From contig NZ_JAPWHW010000012.1 in the NCBI RefSeq assembly GCF_028369135.1, positions 1 through 64,000 of the forward strand: a stretch of DNA of 64,000 bases, written 5' to 3'. Source of the stretch: Roseovarius sp. ZX-A-9. Lineage in GTDB: Bacteria > Pseudomonadota > Alphaproteobacteria > Rhodobacterales > Rhodobacteraceae. The number at the start of each line of letters is the position of its first letter. The stretch's first letter is position 1. Under the pieces are notes generated by a model. It saw nothing but the letters and a program-made list of their open reading frames with translations. It was not told the DNA's origin and made no database searches. Shown here piece by piece: positions 8,097-16,943 of this stretch. The translations under genes were made by a program, and so were the position numbers.

Positions 8097-9224
8097 GTGT
8101 TGGGCGCCGTGCATGTCGCGATCCTCGGGCTGGCCGCGCTCAGCCTCTGCCTCAGCCTGTGGACCATCCGCCGTGATGTGCCGCTCGAGTGGCGCTTTGA
8201 TGTGCCGCCCCGGATCGAAGCGCAGGGCGCACCCTTTTTCGAAACGGTGCTGGACCATACCGCGCCCAGTGGTCAGGCGCATTCCCCAGCCATTGCGCTG
8301 ACCGACGATGGCTTTGATGTCCTGTGGTTTCAGGGCTCCGAAGAGGCGCGCGCCGATGTCGACATCTTCGCCGCGCGATTGACGCGCGACCCCGAGGGCT
8401 GGACCGCCGCTGCCCCTCGCCGCCATGTGACGCGCCGTGCGCTGGGCGCGGCGATGGCGCCGGGACAACTGGTGGTGACGCTGGGCAACACGATCGAGAA
8501 CGAGGCGGTGCCGGGCGGGCTCTATGCCACGACGGTGTCGGTGGGCGGCTGGGCAATGGCCTCGGTCGCGGATATCCGCATGGGCGCGGATGGCCCGCAG
8601 CACGCGCGCAAGCTGAACCTGTCGCCGCTGCTGAACCGCTCGCACCTGGTGAAATCCCCGATGGTGGCCTATGCCGACGGCTCATATGCTCTGCCCGCCT
8701 ATTTCGAGATGGGGCAGATGCACGGGCTTCTGGTGCGGACAGACGGGCAGGGCAGGGTGCGCGACACAGCCCGCATGGATGCGCGCGGGCTGCAACCGAT
8801 CCAGCCGATGGTGGTGCCGCTGGGCGCGCGCCGCGCGGTGGCATTCCTGCGCGATTTCGACACTGCCCGGGGCCGCCTGCTGATCAGTCACACCGAGGAT
8901 GGCGGCCAGAGCTGGAGCCGCGTCCGCCAGACCGACATCGCCAATCCCAGCGCGCCGGTCGCGGCCTTGTCGCTGGGCGGCGCGCGTATCCTCATCGCGA
9001 TGAACGACGATCCCGCCCGCCCCCAGGATTTGCGCCTGTCGCTCAGCGAGGATGGCGGCGCGCATTGGCGTTTGCTGCATGTCATTGCCCCCGAGGACGG
9101 CGCCCTGCGCTACCCGATGCTGCGGCAGTTGCCGGACGGCGATTTCGCGCTGACCTATTCGCAGGGCACCAAGCGCGGCATCAAGGCGCATGTGTTCAAC
9201 GCGGCATGGCTGGAGACATTATGA
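8097..9224 (+). CDS. Sialidase-like (BNR/Asp-box) protein with N-terminal membrane anchor
   Basis: About 375 residues. The start is uncertain: GTG at 8097 follows the stop of the preceding gene by 4 bases; an upstream ATG at 8040 would overlap it by 53. A hydrophobic segment near the N terminus (VAILGLAALSLCLSLW) is a signal or anchor. At least two Asp boxes are visible, SHTEDGGQSW and SLSEDGGAHW, the hallmark of sialidase-type six-bladed propellers (exo-alpha-sialidase-like family). Some members of this group are not glycosidases. Its stop overlaps the start of the next gene in ATGA, so they are translationally coupled. Confidence 0.8.
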   Translation: MLGAVHVAILGLAALSLCLSLWTIRRDVPLEWRFDVPPRIEAQGAPFFETVLDHTAPSGQAHSPAIALTDDGFDVLWFQGSEEARADVDIFAARLTRDPEGWTAAAPRRHVTRRALGAAMAPGQLVVTLGNTIENEAVPGGLYATTVSVGGWAMASVADIRMGADGPQHARKLNLSPLLNRSHLVKSPMVAYADGSYALPAYFEMGQMHGLLVRTDGQGRVRDTARMDARGLQPIQPMVVPLGARRAVAFLRDFDTARGRLLISHTEDGGQSWSRVRQTDIANPSAPVAALSLGGARILIAMNDDPARPQDLRLSLSEDGGAHWRLLHVIAPEDGALRYPMLRQLPDGDFALTYSQGTKRGIKAHVFNAAWLETL

Positions 9225-9772
9225 ACGCGCTGGTCACAAATGCCGCGCTGGCGGTGATGATCGGCTGGGTCGCCTTCGCGCTGGCGGGGCTGACGCTGAC
9301 GCCACCGCTGGCGGCGGCACTGGGCGCTGTTCTGGGCCTTGGCGCGGTGCTGCTCTTTCACGGCAGCCTTGCGCTGGGCGCGCTCATCGCATTGCTCGCC
9401 CCGTTCGGCGTGCTGCTGCCCGCGCTGGCGCTGCGCCACACGGCGGCCGCGCTGGGCCTGCCGGTACAGCCATTTTCAACAACCGAACTTCTGGTGTTAC
9501 TGATCCTCTACACCGCGTTCCTCGCCGCCGCGACAGGGGCGATCCCGGTCGATCTATACCGCTGGGGCTATGCGCCAATCCCGGTTGCGCTCATGGTGCT
9601 GGCTCTCTGCTGCTACGGCGCGCTGACCAGCAGCCTTTTCGTGCCATTGGTTGCCGTGCTGGGGCAGGCGGTCTGGGCCTTGGGCTGGAGCAGCAGCAAC
9701 TGGTTTGACGAGGTAAGCCATGCAATGCTGGTTCCCATCCTCGTCATCGTGCTGATCACGCGGGCGCTCTGA
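9221..9772 (+). CDS. Multi-pass membrane protein coupled to the sialidase-like gene
   Basis: 183 residues, almost entirely hydrophobic, with about five or six membrane segments. The start ATG overlaps the preceding stop (ATGA), which argues for coupled expression and a shared function. Near the C terminus is a polar stretch, WSSSNWFDEVSHAML, that could be a functional loop. I do not recognise the family. The pairing of a periplasmic propeller protein with a small polytopic membrane protein suggests a surface-glycan or envelope process, but that is inference. Confidence 0.75.
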   Translation: MNALVTNAALAVMIGWVAFALAGLTLTPPLAAALGAVLGLGAVLLFHGSLALGALIALLAPFGVLLPALALRHTAAALGLPVQPFSTTELLVLLILYTAFLAAATGAIPVDLYRWGYAPIPVALMVLALCCYGALTSSLFVPLVAVLGQAVWALGWSSSNWFDEVSHAMLVPILVIVLITRAL

Positions 9773-9840
9773 CACGCCCACCCCTTGGGCTTCATTTTGC
9801 CAAAAATACTCAAATTCCTTCCGCGGTTTCAGGCGTGGCT

Positions 9841-10470
9841 TCAGCGAATGGGCGCAAACAGCGCATCCTTCGCGGGGCAATCGCGCACCACGTCGCGCCC
9901 GCAAGGCACCGGGTCCAGCGTTTTTGACAGGCACAGCCGCGCCTCCTGGATGCGCCCCTGACGGCAGGTGATGGTCAGCATGTCGCGCTCCCAACCCGGG
10001 TTGGCCTTCAGAAACGCCTCTTCGACCACTGCGGCAGGCAGCTTCACCGGTTTTGTCAGCTTGCGGAAGACCTCGGGGCGGTTCACCTTGTTGTAGGCTT
10101 CGCGCGCCAATGCGTAATAGGCCGGCGCGCTCAGCCCAGAACAACGCCCGTGCTTTTTCCACTGGTACCAGGCCTGGCCGGAACTGCCCATGATATCGGC
10201 CATTGCCTGCGTCATGGACCGCGAGGGCGGGCGTTCGGTTGTTTGGCAATGTTCGGGCCAGCCACGGTGGTATTGCGGCCAGAGTCCGTGCAGAATCCAG
10301 CCGGAATCGGCGGCCTTGTGGCATTGCGCCGCGCCGCGCGCGTCGCCCTCCAGAGCGCACCAGGTGGGCGACCAGCTCATGGCCAGAACGTAGTAATCGA
10401 ACTCTCCGGGGCGGTCCTCGCCCGCGAGCGCCGCCGTGGCGTAGAACAAAAAGGCGATGAAGGCGCGCAT
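9841..10470 (-). CDS. Secreted ribonuclease T2 family enzyme
   Basis: 209 residues with a cleavable signal peptide (about residues 1-16, ending ATAALA). The two T2 active-site segments are present: CAS I as HGLWPQ at 61-66, and CAS II as WYQWKKHGRC at 101-110, supplying the catalytic histidines and the lysine. Several cysteines fit disulfides of a periplasmic enzyme. T2 RNases cut single-stranded RNA to 3'-phosphates through a cyclic intermediate. The ATG at 10470 was chosen because the signal peptide starts there. The gene diverges from trcR. Confidence 0.92.
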   Translation of the reverse strand: MRAFIAFLFYATAALAGEDRPGEFDYYVLAMSWSPTWCALEGDARGAAQCHKAADSGWILHGLWPQYHRGWPEHCQTTERPPSRSMTQAMADIMGSSGQAWYQWKKHGRCSGLSAPAYYALAREAYNKVNRPEVFRKLTKPVKLPAAVVEEAFLKANPGWERDMLTITCRQGRIQEARLCLSKTLDPVPCGRDVVRDCPAKDALFAPIR

Positions 10471-10618
10471 TCTTTGGTCTTTCTTTTTTTTCCGGAGGTC
10501 ACTATACAGCGCCCAAGTTCCCCCACAACGGAAACCCGCCCCGGCCCTGGCCCGGGCCTCCTGGAGACAGGAGACAGGGAAGAAGTGTGTGCGCCCCAAA
10601 GACCAAGGAGACAAGACA

Positions 10619-11365
10619 ATGGCAAAACCGCTCATGGCCAAAGCCACCGCCGTCTGGCTGGTGGACAATACCACGCTCACGTTCAAGCAGATCGCGGATT
10701 TCACCGAAATGCACGAGCTTGAAGTGCAGGGCATCGCCGATGGCGATGTGGCTGCGGGCGTCAAGGGGTTCGATCCCGTCGCCAATAACCAGCTGACGCA
10801 GGAAGAGATCGACGCCGCCGAAAAGAACCCGCAGCACAAGCTGAAACTGAAATTCAACGCCTCTGCGGTGGGCGAAGAAAAGCGTCGCGGCCCGCGCTAT
10901 ACGCCGCTGAGCAAACGCCAGGACCGCCCGGCGTCGATCCTGTGGCTGGTCAAGTTTCACCCCGAGCTGGCCGACAGCCAGATTTCCAAGCTGGTAGGCA
11001 CCACCAAGCCGACCATCCAGGCGATCCGCGAGCGCACCCACTGGAACATCGCCAACATCCAGCCGATCGACCCGGTGGCGCTGGGCCTGTGCAAGCAGTC
11101 CGAGCTTGACGCCGCCGTCCAGAAGGCCGCCGCCAAGAAAGCCCGCGAAGGCGAGGCGATGACCGACGATGAGCGCCGCAAGCTGCTGAGCACGGAGCAG
11201 AGCCTCGGGATGGATGCCGAGACCAAAATCCCGACAGCCATCGAAGGGCTGGAGACGTTCACGCTCAGCGAATCGGAGCCCGAAGAGACGGAAAAGAAAT
11301 TCGACGCGGAAAGCCTTTTCAACCTGCCCGACAATCCGGACGAGGACGACGAAGACGAACGTTAA
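10619..11365 (+). CDS. trcR: TrcR-type (DUF1013) cell-cycle transcriptional regulator
   Basis: 248 residues matching the DUF1013 family that is nearly restricted to Alphaproteobacteria: MAKPLMAKATAVWLVDNT at the start, a central DRPASILWLVKFHPEL, and TKPTIQAIRERTHWN. The last 40 residues are strongly acidic. Family members associate with transcription and are described as cell-cycle regulators (TrcR). AAGGAG lies 9 bases before the chosen ATG. It is divergent from RNase T2 and about 190 bases upstream of the LOV kinase gene. Confidence 0.88.
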   Translation: MAKPLMAKATAVWLVDNTTLTFKQIADFTEMHELEVQGIADGDVAAGVKGFDPVANNQLTQEEIDAAEKNPQHKLKLKFNASAVGEEKRRGPRYTPLSKRQDRPASILWLVKFHPELADSQISKLVGTTKPTIQAIRERTHWNIANIQPIDPVALGLCKQSELDAAVQKAAAKKAREGEAMTDDERRKLLSTEQSLGMDAETKIPTAIEGLETFTLSESEPEETEKKFDAESLFNLPDNPDEDDEDER

Positions 11366-11557
11366 GATCAAGATCCGCTCCCGCCGGGATGAAACGGGCG
11401 GGGGCAGGGGGCTTGGTTTGGCCCCTGCGAACAGGGCGACAGGCAATCCATGCGGTTGCCGCGTCGTCGTGCATCGCCAATTCCCTTGGCTCTGATCGGT
11501 GGCAAGACTTATGCTGTCAGGAGAGCCGTTGCGGTTGCAGTATGTTCGGAGGGACTT

Positions 11558-12556
11558 TTGACCAAGGACTTGGCCCAGGCGCGCTGGGATATTGAAAGCG
11601 ATACGGCAATGGCTCAGGCCGTGCGGCAGGCGCGCGTCCCGTTGTGCATTACCGATCCGACATTGCCCGACAATCCGATCGTTTATGCAAACGCCGCGTT
11701 TAGCAATCTGACCGGTTATGATCTGGAAGACGTCATCGGGCGTAATTGCAGGTTTCTGCAGGGGCCGGACACCACGCTGGCCAGCGTGCGATCCATCCAG
11801 CGGGTCGTAGAGGAACAGCGTGTCGATACCGTAGAGATCCTGAACTATCGCAAGAACGGGACCAGTTTCGTCAATGCCCTGCAAATCGGGCCGATCACCG
11901 ACAACGCGGGAAAAACCGTCTTCTATTTCGGATCGCAGCTGGATGTGACGGCCAAGCGCAACATGGAGATCGAGGCGCGCAGGCTGGCGGACGAGGAATT
12001 GGTGCATCGTTTGCGGAACATCATGAATGTGATGAATGTCATCATCAAGATGTCTGCCCGCGAGGAAGCCGATGCGACCCAGCTGGGCGCCGTCATAAGT
12101 GAACGGCTCGCGGCGTTGGGCAATGTTCACTTTCAGACCTTCGGCGGGGTCGGGACGGAAGGGATGGGGCTGGGCGATCTGTCCCGGACCATCCTGACCG
12201 CCTATGCGCCGGGCGGCGTGCGGCAATTCACGCTGACCGGGCCGGATGATGCGCTGCCAACGGGGCTTGTCTCGCCCTTGACGTTGGGATTGCATGAACT
12301 GGCGACAAATTCGGTCAAATATGGGGCGTTGAGTGTCCCGACGGGGGGCGTCGATTTCAGTTGGCAGTTCCGGGCGGATGGCGCTGAGCGGCATGTTGTC
12401 TGCAAGTGGGTGGAGTTGGGCGGCCCGAAAATAACCCGCCCCGAGCGTTGGAACGGGTCGCGTATCGTGTCCGACCTCATCAGGGCGACGGGTGGCACGA
12501 TCGACTTCAAGTGGCCCGAAACCGGGATTGTCGTCGAGGCCGATCTGCCATTGTAG
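11558..12556 (+). CDS. LOV-domain blue-light histidine kinase (HWE/HisKA_2 type)
   Basis: About 332 residues from a TTG at 11558, chosen because GGAGGG sits 6 bases upstream; an in-frame ATG at 11450 would add 36 residues unlike the family. Residues 20-135 are a LOV/PAS domain with the flavin-adduct motif GRNCRFLQG at 61-69 (Cys64). The phosphoacceptor region has ELVHRLRN with His150, and the ATPase has LHELATNSVKYGALS with Asn251 and NGSRIVSDLIRATGG. This is the architecture of photosensory HWE kinases that act in general stress or light responses. No response regulator is adjacent, so its partner is elsewhere. Confidence 0.92.
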   Translation: MTKDLAQARWDIESDTAMAQAVRQARVPLCITDPTLPDNPIVYANAAFSNLTGYDLEDVIGRNCRFLQGPDTTLASVRSIQRVVEEQRVDTVEILNYRKNGTSFVNALQIGPITDNAGKTVFYFGSQLDVTAKRNMEIEARRLADEELVHRLRNIMNVMNVIIKMSAREEADATQLGAVISERLAALGNVHFQTFGGVGTEGMGLGDLSRTILTAYAPGGVRQFTLTGPDDALPTGLVSPLTLGLHELATNSVKYGALSVPTGGVDFSWQFRADGAERHVVCKWVELGGPKITRPERWNGSRIVSDLIRATGGTIDFKWPETGIVVEADLPL

Positions 12557-12684
12557 CGCGCAGGACTGTTTGAAGCCTGCACCACACTCGTGATTTTTCA
12601 TTCGATTTTGGCAGCGGCGCTTGTATCCCGGCAGGGTGCGCAAGCAAAGTGGCAACAGCCGCCAATCATTCAGTGGATGTATCG

Positions 12685-12948
12685 ATGAATTTCAAGATCA
12701 GTTTGTCACTCGTTTCAGTCTTGGCGCTTGGCGCCTGCATGGAGGCCGGAACATCCGCGAGCACGGAACCCGTCGTGAAGTTACCTGAAAGCATCGTCGA
12801 GATGGCGGCACCAGGGCAGGATCTTGCCACTGTGCGCGTGCAGCCGGACGGATGCCTCTGGTATCGCTATGCCGGCCCGGTCGAGACTACAATGCTGCCG
12901 CTGCGGACCACCGACGGGCGGCCGATCTGCACAAAAGTCGCGTCCTGA
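12685..12948 (+). CDS. Small predicted lipoprotein, unknown function
   Basis: 87 residues with a lipobox (ALGACM), so Cys near residue 18 should be lipidated after cleavage by signal peptidase II. The remainder is a short periplasmic domain with a YRYAGPVETTMLPLRT segment and two more cysteines (GCLWY and PICTK) that could form a disulfide. The ATG at 12685 gives a normal lipoprotein signal; an ATG 12 codons upstream would not. It resembles other small uncharacterised alphaproteobacterial lipoproteins. Confidence 0.7.
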   Translation: MNFKISLSLVSVLALGACMEAGTSASTEPVVKLPESIVEMAAPGQDLATVRVQPDGCLWYRYAGPVETTMLPLRTTDGRPICTKVAS

Positions 12949-13020
12949 GCCACGCGTGGTCGGCGCGGGCATTCCGCCCGCTGCCGTAACCGGTTACGGT
13001 CTGTTCCGAGATGAACCGCC

Positions 13021-13683
13021 TTAGCTGGTGGCGGTTACATAGCTTTCGGGCGCATAGAGATGCGCGGTCGAGCCGATGGCAACATGATCGTAAAGCCCGA
13101 TGATATGCGCCATCACCATGCGGACACAGCCGGAACTGGCCCGACCGCCGACAGAGCGCGGGCTGGGTGTTCCGTGAATGCGCAGGTAGGTGTCGCGATT
13201 GCCCACATAGAGATAGAAAGCGCGTGATCCCAGCGGGTTGGTCGGACCACCCGGCACACCGTCTTCGTACTTGGCATAGTACGGGTCGCGTTTGATCATT
13301 GCGGCGGTGGGGGTCCATTTCGGCCATTTCGCCTTGCGCCGGATCGTATATGTCCCCGGCTCGTAGAGGTTGCCGCGCGCAATGGCGACGCCGTAGCGCA
13401 TCGCCGTTCCGTCACCGTTGATGTGATACAGATACCGCGCCACCGCATCCACGTGGATGTCCCCCGGTGTCAGCCCATCATTCGCCTCGACCAGCACCGG
13501 CAGAAAGCGCGGATGCAAGCCCCATGGGTTCGATGTGGCAGGGTCGTAGTTAGGTGGTGTCACCCGCGCGTCCCAGGCCGCCCAGCTGCTTTGCGCTGAC
13601 GCCGACGTGGCGAGCGATGCTGCTGGAATCGCGGTGGAGAACAGCGCGGCTGTGGTCTGAATGAAATGCCGTCTGGTCAACAT
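13021..13683 (-). CDS. L,D-transpeptidase (YkuD domain) with Tat-like signal
   Basis: 220 residues. The N terminus TRRHFIQTTAALFSTAIPA has a twin-arginine followed by a hydrophobic stretch and an ASA cleavage site. The YkuD catalytic motif is split as HGTPSP at 170-175 and SSGCVRM at 183-189, with Cys186 as nucleophile. Such enzymes make 3-3 peptidoglycan crosslinks or attach proteins to the wall. It stands alone, convergent with the lipoprotein gene. Confidence 0.93.
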   Translation of the reverse strand: MLTRRHFIQTTAALFSTAIPAASLATSASAQSSWAAWDARVTPPNYDPATSNPWGLHPRFLPVLVEANDGLTPGDIHVDAVARYLYHINGDGTAMRYGVAIARGNLYEPGTYTIRRKAKWPKWTPTAAMIKRDPYYAKYEDGVPGGPTNPLGSRAFYLYVGNRDTYLRIHGTPSPRSVGGRASSGCVRMVMAHIIGLYDHVAIGSTAHLYAPESYVTATS

Positions 13684-14172
13684 TGGTCTGGTACTCCCGG
13701 TGAAATCATTGGCGTTTTCGTCCGTAGCTTACTTTATTAACGACTTTACGGCAGGATTTAGGTCAAGGCGTATCATTCACAATAACGTGCTCAGGGGCGT
13801 TTTGCGGGCCATTCGTTGCATCATCGCCTGATTTTTTCAGAGCCAGGTGCAGATATGGTGTCTGCCCGCCGCAGCCCGGCGGGGTGATTCGATGCAGGTA
13901 TTGCCGGATCGGGTGGCCCTCCGGCGCCAAGCCTGCGCCTACGCGCCTGTGAAAAGGTGGCCAAAATCCTCGTGGCCGCAGAAATTTCGATACCGCATAC
14001 GATTTCAACTTGCGCGAATCTGCAATCGGTATACATGCGCAATTCAGACGCCAACGCACGCGCCTCTGGCCGGTCAGCTTCCTTCTGACTGACCCGCGTT
14101 TATGTAGCGACGGTAACGTCTCTGACTGCTGTACTGACCCGGACGATCCGGGGGTTCCTTTTGGAGATGACC
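13684..14172 (+). promoter_or_regulatory. Long untranslated leader upstream of ornithine decarboxylase, candidate speF-type RNA
   Basis: This 490-base gap precedes the decarboxylase gene. It holds several GC-rich inverted repeats, for example GTCTGCCCGCCGC/GCCCGGCGGGG near 13860-13885, and a 17-codon open frame at 14035-14088. Alphaproteobacterial ornithine decarboxylase genes are known to carry a conserved structured speF leader RNA. I infer that this is one because of position and length; I have not matched its consensus. The upstream part also holds the promoter of the L,D-transpeptidase gene. Confidence 0.4.
14035..14088 (+). CDS. Possible 17-aa upstream ORF in the ornithine decarboxylase leader
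   Basis: An ATG at 14035 opens a 17-codon frame ending TGA at 14086-14088, 84 bases before the decarboxylase start. The product is Arg/Ser/Ala-rich (it begins MRNSDANARA). No strong ribosome site precedes it. In other bacteria ornithine decarboxylase is controlled by leader peptides that sense ornithine or polyamines, so an uORF here is worth noting, but it may be chance. Confidence 0.25.
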   Translation: MRNSDANARASGRSASF

Positions 14173-15345
14173 ATGACCGCTATATTCCCGGGCGCGCTTG
14201 CGCCTGTCGTTCCCGCTGCATTCGACGATGTTGCCGATTTCATTTCCGCATCGAGTTTTGACAAACCCACGCTGGTGATCAGCCGTGCCCGTATCGCGGC
14301 GCAGTATGACGCGCTGGCCGCTGGTCTGGGCCATGCCCGCATCCACTATGCCGTCAAGGCAAACCCCGCTCCCGAGATCATCCGCATGCTGGTCGGGAAG
14401 GGCGCGCGTTTTGACGCCGCCAGCCGCGGCGAAATCGAGCTGTGCCTCAGCCAGGGTGCCAAGGGGCGCGACATCTCTTTTGGCAATACCATCAAACGCC
14501 CCGCCGACATCGCGTTTGCCTATGATGCGGGTGTGACGCTCTTTGCCTCTGACAGCGATGCCGAGATCAACAAGATTCGCGATCATGCTCCCGAGGCGCG
14601 CGTCTACCTGCGCGTGATCGTCGAGAATTCTGCAGCTGACTGGCCGCTCAGCCGCAAGTTCGGCTGTGCGCATTCCGCGCTGCCGGGCCTGCTGGAACAT
14701 GCAAAGGCGCAGGGCGTGACCGTCGCGGGCCTATCGTTTCACGTTGGCAGCCAGACCCGCCGCCCCGAGTACTGGACCCCGGTGCTGGCCCAGATCGCTG
14801 AGCTGTGGCATGCCGCCCGCGCGGCGGGTCATGACCTGAACGTGCTGAACCTTGGCGGCGGTTTTCCCGCCAGCTATGACACCGCCGTGGAAGGTGCCAC
14901 ATCCTATGCCGCCGCCGTCATGCAGACGGTTGGCGAACTGTTTGGCGACGTGCCCTATATCATGGCAGAGCCGGGTCGTGGGCTGGTGGCGGAATCCGGT
15001 CACATCGCGGCCGAAGTGATGCTGGTGTCGCGCAAGTCGGACGATGACCTGCACCGCTGGGTTTACCTGGATATCGGCATGTTCTCGGGCTTGGCTGAAA
15101 CCATGGGCGAGGCGATCCGCTACCGTGTCGAAACCCCGCATGATGGCGGCGAGGTCGGCCCCTGCGTGCTGGCTGGCCCGTCATGTGACAGTGCCGATAT
15201 CCTTTACGAACAACGCCCGGTGATGCTGCCGCTGGCGCTGCAATGCGGCGACAAAGTGATGATCCGCAACTGCGGCGCCTACACCAGCAGCTATTCGTCT
15301 GTGGGGTTCAACGGTTTCCCGCCACTGGATGTGATCGTCCTCTGA
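14173..15345 (+). CDS. Ornithine/lysine decarboxylase, fold-III PLP enzyme
   Basis: 390 residues of the alanine-racemase-fold (eukaryote-like) decarboxylase family. The PLP lysine is in HYAVKANP (Lys62). SFHVGSQ, the phosphate-binding LNLGGGFP, AEPGRGLV and the catalytic-cysteine motif GPSCDSADI follow in the expected order. It decarboxylates ornithine to putrescine, the entry to polyamines; lysine is a possible second substrate. The ATG at 14173 has GGAG 6 bases upstream, so I prefer it to a TTG 12 bases earlier. It has a long leader that may be regulatory. Confidence 0.92.
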   Translation: MTAIFPGALAPVVPAAFDDVADFISASSFDKPTLVISRARIAAQYDALAAGLGHARIHYAVKANPAPEIIRMLVGKGARFDAASRGEIELCLSQGAKGRDISFGNTIKRPADIAFAYDAGVTLFASDSDAEINKIRDHAPEARVYLRVIVENSAADWPLSRKFGCAHSALPGLLEHAKAQGVTVAGLSFHVGSQTRRPEYWTPVLAQIAELWHAARAAGHDLNVLNLGGGFPASYDTAVEGATSYAAAVMQTVGELFGDVPYIMAEPGRGLVAESGHIAAEVMLVSRKSDDDLHRWVYLDIGMFSGLAETMGEAIRYRVETPHDGGEVGPCVLAGPSCDSADILYEQRPVMLPLALQCGDKVMIRNCGAYTSSYSSVGFNGFPPLDVIVL

Positions 15346-15443
15346 CGGGTCCGAGACCTGATCGCTCGCGTGGGGAGGCGCGGGTGGTCAGCTCAAGGAG
15401 TGACGGCCTGCCTCGTCCCGAAGGGTCATGGTCCGGCAGGTCG

Positions 15444-15860
15444 TCACGGTTTTTGGGGGGCAAACAGGCTCTGCACCCAGGGGATCAGCCCGAAAGCGAT
15501 CTGTGCGGCCAATCCCAGCGCGCCGTGCAATGTGGACAGCCTCGCGAAAAAGGCCGCCACACCATCGCCGGTCAACGCCGCGCCGAGCGCCAATTCCATC
15601 GCGATCAGCAAGACAAAGGCGAATCCGCCCATCGCTAGACGTTGTAGGCGTGACCAGTCGCCATGGGATTTGCGCAGCAAGGCTGCACTCACGGCCCATG
15701 AAATCGCCAACATGATCGGCAATTCCAGCGCAACCGCCCCCAAAGGTCCGAAGCTTGGCGCCAGCCAGAGCACCCGGACCACGCCAAGTGCGAACCCGGC
15801 ACAAAACACACATCCTGCGTAGATTGCGGAATGACGGATAATGCGAAAAGCCGCGCTCAT
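15444..15860 (-). CDS. Small membrane protein coupled to recR
   Basis: 138 residues with four hydrophobic segments (about 10-33, 40-60, 78-96, 110-130). Its ATG overlaps the recR stop (ATGA), so it is the last gene of the ybaB-recR run. I do not recognise a family; it looks like other four-helix membrane proteins of unknown function in Rhodobacteraceae. Nothing in it suggests a DNA-repair role; the coupling may only set expression level. Confidence 0.75.
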   Translation of the reverse strand: MSAAFRIIRHSAIYAGCVFCAGFALGVVRVLWLAPSFGPLGAVALELPIMLAISWAVSAALLRKSHGDWSRLQRLAMGGFAFVLLIAMELALGAALTGDGVAAFFARLSTLHGALGLAAQIAFGLIPWVQSLFAPQKP

Positions 15861-16450
15861 ATCTCCTTGCGCGCGTTTAGTGCTGCCGTGATCGTGCCTT
15901 CGTCGAGATAGTCCAGCTCGCCACCGATTGGCACGCCCTGGGCCAGCGAAGTCAGGCGGACGCTGTCCTCGATCTGGTCGGCGATGTAATGCGCGGTGGT
16001 CTGCCCGTCGACGGTGGCGCCGAGGGCGAGGATGACTTCCACGATCCCTTCTGCCTCGATCCGGGCAATCAACTGCGGAATGCGAAGCTGCTCCGGCCCC
16101 ACTTGGTCCAGCGCGCTGAGCGTGCCGCCGAGCACGTGGTAGCGCCCCTTGAATACGGTCGCGCGTTCCATCGCCCAGAGATCGGCCACGTCCTCGACCA
16201 CGCAGAGCATGCCGTTGGCGCGTTTCTCGGACAGGCAGATATCGCAGATCTCGGCGTTGCCGATATTGCCGCAGCGGGTGCATTCGCGCGCGGTGGCGGC
16301 AACGGCCTGCATCAGGTCGGCCAGCGGGGTCAGCTTCAGCTCGCGTTTGCGGATCAGGTGCAACACCGCGCGCCGGGCCGAACGTGGCCCGAGGCCCGGC
16401 AGCTTGGCCATCATCTCGATCAGGGCGTCGATGTCGCGGGTGGAGCTCAT
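15857..16450 (-). CDS. recR: Recombination mediator RecR
   Basis: 197 residues, the usual RecR length. The N-terminal helix-hairpin-helix has [11 protein letters not shown], the zinc finger has C57, C60, C69 and C72 (CTRCG and CDIC), and a Toprim domain follows with [12 protein letters not shown]. With RecO and RecF it loads RecA onto gapped DNA. It lies directly downstream of ybaB, and a membrane-protein gene overlaps its stop codon. Confidence 0.97.
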   Translation of the reverse strand: MSSTRDIDALIEMMAKLPGLGPRSARRAVLHLIRKRELKLTPLADLMQAVAATARECTRCGNIGNAEICDICLSEKRANGMLCVVEDVADLWAMERATVFKGRYHVLGGTLSALDQVGPEQLRIPQLIARIEAEGIVEVILALGATVDGQTTAHYIADQIEDSVRLTSLAQGVPIGGELDYLDEGTITAALNARKEI

Positions 16451-16529
16451 GGGATCCTGACTTTGCCGACGCTACTCCGCAGAAAATCCTGGATTTTCCG
16501 CTCTCTGGCGCAACGGATTTGAAACGGCC

Positions 16530-16874
16530 CTAGAAGGGGAGTTTCATATCCTTGGGCAGCCCCATGCCTTCGGTCAGCTTGCCCATCTCTTCCTGCGCGC
16601 GGTCCGAGGCCTTGCCCTGGGCGTCCTTGATCGCGGCGAGGATCAGATCCTCGACCACTTCCTTGTCGTCGCTGGAGAAAATGGACGGGTCGATATCGAG
16701 GCTCTTGAGCTCGCCCTTGCAGGTGGCCACGGCCTTGACCAAGCCGGCGCCGCTGACCCCGGTGACGGTGAGGCTGTGCATCTCTTCCTGAAGCGCGGCC
16801 ATCTTGGTCTGCATTTCCTGCGCAGCTTTCATCATCTTGGCCATGTCGCCCATCTGGCCCAGTCCCTTGAACAT
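16530..16874 (-). CDS. ybaB: YbaB/EbfC family nucleoid-associated protein
   Basis: 114 residues. The helical N terminus MFKGLGQMGDMAKMMKAAQE and the central GVSGAGLVKAVATCKGEL strands are the signature of this family, which forms tweezer-like dimers that bind DNA. GGAGGAAGAGC precedes the ATG. It lies between dnaX and recR, the classic dnaX-ybaB-recR order, though a small membrane protein gene is inserted between dnaX and ybaB here. Confidence 0.95.
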   Translation of the reverse strand: MFKGLGQMGDMAKMMKAAQEMQTKMAALQEEMHSLTVTGVSGAGLVKAVATCKGELKSLDIDPSIFSSDDKEVVEDLILAAIKDAQGKASDRAQEEMGKLTEGMGLPKDMKLPF

Positions 16875-16943
16875 GCTCTTCCTCCGGTTGGGTGGTCATC
16901 GTTGCCTTCTTAGATACGTGCGGCAGGGGGCGCGCACAAGGTC

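Noticed and set aside
6518-8167. Long minus-strand open frame opposite coq9 and the quinone oxidoreductase
   Set aside because: Shadow of two clear genes; no ribosome site.
10502-12655. Very long minus-strand open frame opposite trcR and the LOV kinase gene
   Set aside because: High-GC shadow. Its product is low-complexity His/Arg/Gln-rich, has no recognisable motif and lies opposite two well supported genes.
16482-16498. Short inverted repeat AAAATCC/GGATTTT between ybaB and recR
   Set aside because: Too short, with a one-base loop, in a co-transcribed pair; unlikely terminator.
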